DNA of 64,000 nucleotides from positions 9,564,036 through 9,628,035 of the forward strand of contig CP136069.1 in the NCBI GenBank assembly GCA_032622095.1, in the 5' to 3' direction. The notes beneath the pieces are model-generated. The model worked only from the letters and a program-made list of their open reading frames with translations. It made no database searches and was not told the origin of the DNA. The position numbers were made by a program, and so were the translations under genes. Below, in pieces: positions 59,697 through 64,000 of this stretch. The DNA comes from Siphonodentalium dalli. Its lineage: Eukaryota > Mollusca > Scaphopoda > Gadilida > Siphonodentaliidae. Every line of letters starts with the position of its first letter. Position 1 is the first letter of the stretch.

Positions 59697-59834
59697 GGTA
59701 TAGAGTAGATAAATACACTGTATTACTGTCTCATCATTGGCAGGTATGGCGTAGATAAACACACTGTATTACTGTCTCATCATTGGGAGTTATAGCGTAG
59801 ATAAACACACTGTATTACTGTCTCATCATTGGGA
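59697..59834 (+). repeat. Three consecutive 46-bp units, copy 1
   Basis: Units at 59697 (GAG), 59743 (TGGCG after TTGGCA) and 59789 (T2, GCG) are all 46 bp. The same three-type order recurs at 60545-60682, with the last unit there having AGATATAT. Confidence 0.95.
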
Positions 59835-59874
59835 GGTATAGCATAGAGTAGATATTACTGTCTCATCATTGGGA
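59835..59874 (+). repeat. Unique 40-bp deleted unit
   Basis: The unit begins GGTATAGCATAGAG and passes from AGTAGAT straight to ATTACTG. Compared with a full unit it lacks 11 bp (about positions 21-31) and has one base fewer near position 8. If the parent was an AGATATAT unit like its neighbours, a TAT shared by both ends of the deletion would explain the junction. It occurs once and sits at the end of a run of three 46-bp units. Confidence 0.95.
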
Positions 59875-60270
59875 GTTATAGGTATAGAGTAGATATATAC
59901 ACTGTATTACTGTCACATCATTGGGAGGTATAGGTATAGAGTAGATATATACACTGTATTACTGTCTCATCATTGGGAGTTATAGGTATAGAGTAGATAT
60001 ATACACTGTATTACTGTCACATCATTGGGAGGTATAGGTATAGAGTAGATAAATACACTGTATTACTGTCTCATCATTGGGAGGTATAGGTATAGAGTAG
60101 ATAAACACACTGTATTACTGTCTCATCATTGGGAGTTATAGGTATAGAGTAGATAAACACACTGTATTACTGTCTCATCATTGGGAGGTATAGCGTAGAT
60201 AAATACACTGTATTACTGTCTCATCATTGGGAGGTATAGGTATAGAGTAGATAAACACACTGTATTACTG
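59853..60270 (+). repeat. 790-bp-spaced duplicate, copy 2
   Basis: This matches 59063-59480. Its left end lies inside the 40-bp deleted unit, from TATTACTG onward, and its right end is the site-41 difference at 60272. The period of 790 bp equals ten 52-bp, five 46-bp and one 40-bp unit. Confidence 0.93.
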
Positions 60271-60284
60271 TCACATCATTGGGA

Positions 60285-60544
60285 GGTATAGGTATAGAGT
60301 AGATATATACACTGTATTACTGTCTCATCATTGGGAGTTATAGGTATAGAGTAGATATATACACTGTATTACTGTCACATCATTGGGAGGTATAGGTATA
60401 GAGTAGATAAATACACTGTATTACTGTCTCATCATTGGGAGGTATAGGTATAGAGTAGATAAACACACTGTATTACTGTCTCATCATTGGGAGTTATAGG
60501 TATAGAGTAGATAAACACACTGTATTACTGTCTCATCATTGGGA
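60285..60544 (+). repeat. Third copy of the five-unit AGATATAT block
   Basis: The five units at 60285, 60337, 60389, 60441 and 60493 repeat 59137-59396 and 59927-60186. The block is followed by the second run of three short units instead of the single GCG short unit that follows the first two copies. Confidence 0.9.
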
Positions 60545-60682
60545 GGTATAGAGTAGATAAATACACTGTATTACTGTCTCATCATTGGCAGGTATGGCGT
60601 AGATAAACACACTGTATTACTGTCTCATCATTGGGAGTTATAGCGTAGATATATACACTGTATTACTGTCACATCATTGGGA
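60545..60682 (+). repeat. Three consecutive 46-bp units, copy 2
   Basis: Units at 60545 (GAG), 60591 (TGGCG after TTGGCA) and 60637 (T2, GCG, AGATATAT) repeat the types at 59697-59834. The preceding T2 unit also matches (60493 versus 59645). Confidence 0.95.
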
Positions 60683-60994
60683 GGTATAGGTATAGAGTAG
60701 ATAAATACACTGTATTACTGTCTCATCATTGGGAGGTATAGGTATAGAGTAGATAAATACACTGTATTACTGTCTCATCATTGGGAGTTATAGGTATAGA
60801 GTAGATAAATACACTGTATTACTGTCTCATCATTGGGAGTTATAGGTATAGAGTAGATATATACACTGTATTACTGTCACATCATTAGGAGGTATAGGTA
60901 TAGAGTAGATAAACACACTGTATTACTGTCTCATCATTGGGAGTTATAGGTATAGAGTAGATAAATACACTGTATTACTGTCTCATCATTGGGA

Positions 60995-61132
60995 GGTATA
61001 GCGTAGATAAATACACTGTATTACTGTCTCATCATTGGGAGGTATAGAGTAGATAAACACACTGTATTACTGTCTCATCATTGGGAGGTATAGCGTAGAT
61101 AAATACACTGTATTACTGTCACATCATTGGGA
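60995..61132 (+). repeat. Third run of three 46-bp units, different types
   Basis: Units at 60995 (GCG), 61041 (GAG) and 61087 (GCG) are short but do not follow the type order of the two earlier runs, so this run is not a simple copy of them. Confidence 0.93.
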
Positions 61133-62460
61133 GGTATAGGTATAGAGTAGATAAACACACTGTATTACTGTCACATCATTGGGAGGTATAGGTATAGAGT
61201 AGATAAACACACTGTATTACTGTCTCATCATTGGGAGTTATAGGTATAGAGTAGATAAATACACTGTATTACTGTCTCATCATTGGGAGGTATAGGTATA
61301 GAGTAGATAAACACACTGTATTACTGTCTCATCATTGGGAGGTATAGGTATAGAGTAGATAAACACACTGTATTACTGTCTCATCATTGGGAGTTATAGG
61401 TATAGAGTAGATAAATACACTGTATTACTGTCTCATCATTGGGAGGTATAGGTATAGAGTAGATAAATACACTGTATTACTGTCTCATCATTGGGAGTTA
61501 TAGGTATATAGTAGATAAACACACTGTATTACTGTCTCATCATTGGGAGTTATAGGTATAGAGTAGATATATACACTGTATTACTGTCACATCATTAGGA
61601 GGTATAGGTATAGAGTAGATAAACACACTGTATTACTGTCTCATCATTGGGAGGTATAGGTATAGAGTAGATAAACACACTGTATTACTGTCTCATCATT
61701 GGGAGGTATAGGTATAGAGTATATAAATACACTGTATTACTGTCTCATCATTGGGAGTTATAGGTATAGAGTAGATAAACACACTGTATTACTGTCTCAT
61801 CATTGGGAGGTATAGCGTAGATAAATACACTGTATTACTGTCTCATCATTGGGAGTTATAGGTATAGAGTAGATAAATACACTGTATTACTGTCTCATCA
61901 TTGGGAGTTATAGGTATAGAGTAGATAAATACACTGTATTACTGTCTCATCATTGGGAGGTATAGAGTAGATAAACACACTGTATTACTGTCACATCATT
62001 GGGAGTTATAGGTATAGAGTAGATAAATACACCTTATTACTGTCTCATCATTGGGAGTTATAGGTATAGAGTAGATAAATACACTGTATTACTGTCTCAT
62101 CATTGGGAGTTATAGGTATAGAGTAGATAAATACACTGTATTACTGTCTCATCATTGGGAGGTATAGCGTAGATAAATACACTGTATTACTGTCACATCA
62201 TTGGGAGGTATAGGTATAGAGTAGATAAACACACTGTATTACTGTCACATCATTGGGAGTTATAGGTATAGAGTAGATAAATACACTGTATTACTGTCTC
62301 ATCATTGGGAGGTATAGAGTAGATAAACACACTGTATTACTGTCTCATCATTGGGAGTTATAGGTATAGAGTAGATAAACACACTGTATTACTGTCACAT
62401 CATTGGGAGTTATAGGTATAGAGTAGATAAACACACTGTATTACTGTCTCATCATTGGGA

Positions 62461-62656
62461 GTTATAGGTATAGAGTAGATAAATACACTGTATTACTGTC
62501 TCATCATTGGCAGGTATGGCGTAGATAAACACACTGTATTACTGTCTCATCATTGGGAGTTATAGGTATAGAGTAGATAAATACACTGTATTACTGTCTC
62601 ATCATTGGCAGGTATGGCGTAGATAAACACACTGTATTACTGTCTCATCATTGGGA
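62461..62656 (+). repeat. 98-bp dimer (52 + 46), two identical copies
   Basis: A 52-bp T2/T24 unit that ends TTGGCA is followed by a 46-bp GGTATGGCG unit. The pair at 62461-62558 is repeated without a visible difference at 62559-62656. It is the simplest higher-order unit that joins the two subfamilies. Confidence 0.95.
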
Positions 62657-63950
62657 GTTATAGGTATAGAGTAGATAAACACACTGTATTACTGTCTCAT
62701 CATTGGGAGTTATAGGTATAGAGTAGATATATACACTGTATTACTGTCTCATCATTGGGAGTTATAGGTATAGAGTAGATAAATACACTGTATTACTGTC
62801 TCATCATTGGGAGTTATAGGTATAGAGTAGATAAACACACTGTATTACTGTCACATCATTGGGAGGTATAGGTATAGCATAGATAAATACACTGTATTAC
62901 TGTCACATCATTGGGAGGTATAGGTATAGAGTAGATAAATACACTGTATTACTGTCACATCATTGGGAGTTATAGGTATAGAGTAGATAAATACACTGTA
63001 TTACTGTCTCATCATTGGGAGGTATAGGTATAGAGTAGATAAATACACTGTATTACTGTCTCATCATTGGGAGGTATAGGTATAGAGTAGATAAACACAC
63101 TGTATTACTGTCTCATCATTGGGAGGTATAGGTATAGAGTAGATAAATACACTGTATTACTGTCTCATCATTGGGAGTTATAGGTATAGTGTAGATAAAC
63201 ACACTGTATTACTGTCTCATCATTGGGAGTTATAGGTATAGAGTAGATAAATACACTGTATTACTGTCTCATCATTGGGAGTTATAGGTATAGTGTAGAT
63301 AAATACACTGTATTACTGTCTCATCATTGGGAGTTATAGGTATAGAGTAGATAAATACACTGTATTACTGTCTCATCATTGGGAGGTATAGGTATAGAGT
63401 AGATAAATACACTGTATTACTGTCTCATCATTGGGAGTTATAGGTATAGAGTAGATAAACACACTGTATTACTGTCTCATCATTGGGAGTTATAGGTATA
63501 GAGTAGATAAACACACTGTATTACTGTCTCATCATTGGGAGTTATAGGTATAGAGTAGATAAACACACTGTATTACTGTCTCATCATTAGGAGTTATAGG
63601 TATAGAGTAGATAAACACACTGTATTACTGTCTCATCATTGGGAGGTATAGGTATAGAGTAGATAAACACACTGTATTACTGTCTCATCATTGGGAGTTA
63701 TAGGTATAGAGTAGATAAATACACTATATTACTGTCTCATCATTGGGAGGTATAGGTATAGAGTAGATAAACACACTGTATTACTGTCTCATCATTGGGA
63801 GTTATAGGTATAGAGTAGATAAATACACTGTATTACTGTCTCATCATTGGGAGTTATAGGTATAGCGTAGATAAACACACTGTATTACTGTCACATCATT
63901 GGGAGGTATAGAGTAGATAAATACACTGTATTACTGTCTCATCATTGGGA

Positions 63951-64000
63951 GGTATAGGTATAGAGTAGATAAACACACTGTATTACTGTCTCATCATTGG
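63951..64000 (+). repeat. Partial unit cut by the window end
   Basis: The last 50 bases are positions 1-50 of an ordinary G2/C24/T41 unit. The array therefore continues beyond the window; likewise base 1 starts exactly at a unit boundary, with no flank visible on the left. Confidence 0.97.

Larger units (their letters stand above)
53081..63950 (+). repeat. Domain enriched in 46-bp units
   Basis: Here 41 of 214 units are 46 bp, against 19 of about 1023 to the left. Short units start at 53081, 54219, 54629, 54883, 55137, 55287, 55593, 55795, 55997, 56095, 56245, 56343, 57065, 57735, 57885, 57983, 58237, 58335, 58485, 58583, 58837, 58987, 59397, 59495, 59697, 59743, 59789, 60187, 60545, 60591, 60637, 60995, 61041, 61087, 61809, 61959, 62161, 62311, 62513, 62611 and 63905. 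To the left they are at 727, 2229, 5083, 6013, 8451, 9589, 10207, 10253, 10819, 15181, 15799, 18445, 19999, 28469, 29659, 29913, 39267, 43265 and 50383. Each lacks one of the two GGTATA-like hexamers at positions 1-12. Across the window 29 have GCG, 8 GCA and 23 GAG at positions 13-15. Confidence 0.97.
1..64000 (+). repeat. 52-bp satellite array, about 1237 complete units
   Basis: This is a single head-to-tail tandem array filling the window. The unit (phase set at base 1) begins with G(T/G)TATAGGTATA at positions 1-12, continues GAGTAGATAAA at 13-23, has (C/T)ACACTGTATT at 24-34, ACTGTC at 35-40, then (A/T)CATCATTGGGA at 41-52. The main variable sites are 2, 24 and 41. Phase tracking gives 1175 units of 52 bp, 60 of 46 bp, one of 50, one of 40 and a 50-bp partial end, which sum exactly to 64000; no unit is inverted and nothing is inserted. 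The consensus has no CpG and no ATG on the given strand. Stops fall in two of three phases on each strand, and both 52 and 46 leave remainder 1 on division by 3, so every frame closes repeatedly; in the consensus the longest stop-free run is about 93 nt. Function unknown; a heterochromatic satellite is the inference. Strand is arbitrary. Confidence 0.99.

Noticed and set aside
1-64000. CRISPR array
   Set aside because: The repeats are directly adjacent with no unique spacers; variation is at fixed diagnostic sites and there is no neighbouring cas gene.
1-64000. Coding repeat protein
   Set aside because: 52 and 46 are not multiples of 3, stops occur in two of three phases on each strand, the plus-strand consensus lacks ATG, and the two minus-strand ATGs meet a stop within a few codons.
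1-64000. Telomeric repeat (TTAGGA in some units)
   Set aside because: TTAGGA is a single-base variant (A at position 49) of TTGGGA inside a 52-bp unit; it is not tandem TTAGGG.
1-64000. CENP-B box
   Set aside because: CATCATTGGGA shares only a few bases with the CENP-B box consensus and lacks its essential CG-containing core; centromere identity cannot be claimed from this.
1-64000. RNA polymerase III gene or SINE-derived repeat
   Set aside because: No A-box/B-box pair, no tRNA-like fold and no poly-A or RT-derived tail are visible in the unit.
1-64000. Transposon insertion or array inversion
   Set aside because: Unit phase closes exactly over the whole window and no reverse-orientation unit (TCCCAATGATG on the given strand) was seen.
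1-64000. Naming the species or a known satellite family
   Set aside because: I have no firm recognition of this 52-bp unit; a vertebrate, perhaps a fish, is only a guess from composition and CpG pattern.

Overview
The whole window is one uninterrupted head-to-tail satellite array. The unit is 52 bp, AT-rich (18 of 52 consensus bases are G or C, about 35%), and all copies lie in the same orientation. I followed the unit phase from base 1 to base 64000. The length is fully accounted for by 1175 units of 52 bp, 60 units of 46 bp, one of 50 bp (261-310), one of 40 bp (59835-59874) and a final partial unit (63951-64000). No base is left over for a gene, transposon, inverted segment or gap. I see no protein gene, RNA gene, CRISPR array or mobile element. 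An array this long and uniform is typical of constitutive heterochromatin (pericentromere, subtelomere or a whole satellite arm) in a eukaryote. Zero CpG in the consensus, together with variant pairs that look like CpG decay, hints at a CpG-methylating genome such as a vertebrate. I cannot name the species.

Units differ mainly at three two-state sites: position 2 (T/G), 24 (C/T) and 41 (A/T). Rarer markers occur at 6, 7, 14/15, 18, 22, 48, 49 and 51. Their local clustering shows how the array evolved. From 1 to about 20 kb it is mostly ordinary units with a homogenised stretch at 6.6-9.1 kb and a local subfamily at 19.3-20.5 kb. A patch at 25.8-27.4 kb carries a 156-bp three-unit cassette four times. 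At 28.1-28.9 kb a seven-unit block is duplicated. From 30 to 44 kb is the plainest part. At 44.6-48.7 kb lies a cluster with A at position 48 and a short trimeric repeat.

From 53,081 to the end the array changes character. The 46-bp unit rises from 19 of about 1023 units (1.9%) to 41 of 214 (19%), and multi-unit (higher-order) duplications of 98, 410, 600 and 790 bp period appear. The simplest reading is a second subfamily interleaved with the main one and spread by unequal exchange, perhaps because this side is nearer an array edge or a differently homogenised domain. No new biological 'system' is supported. What is interesting is the internal organisation: two linked subfamilies, nested recent duplications, a unit-length step explained by an internal 6-bp direct repeat, and possible CpG-decay marks.
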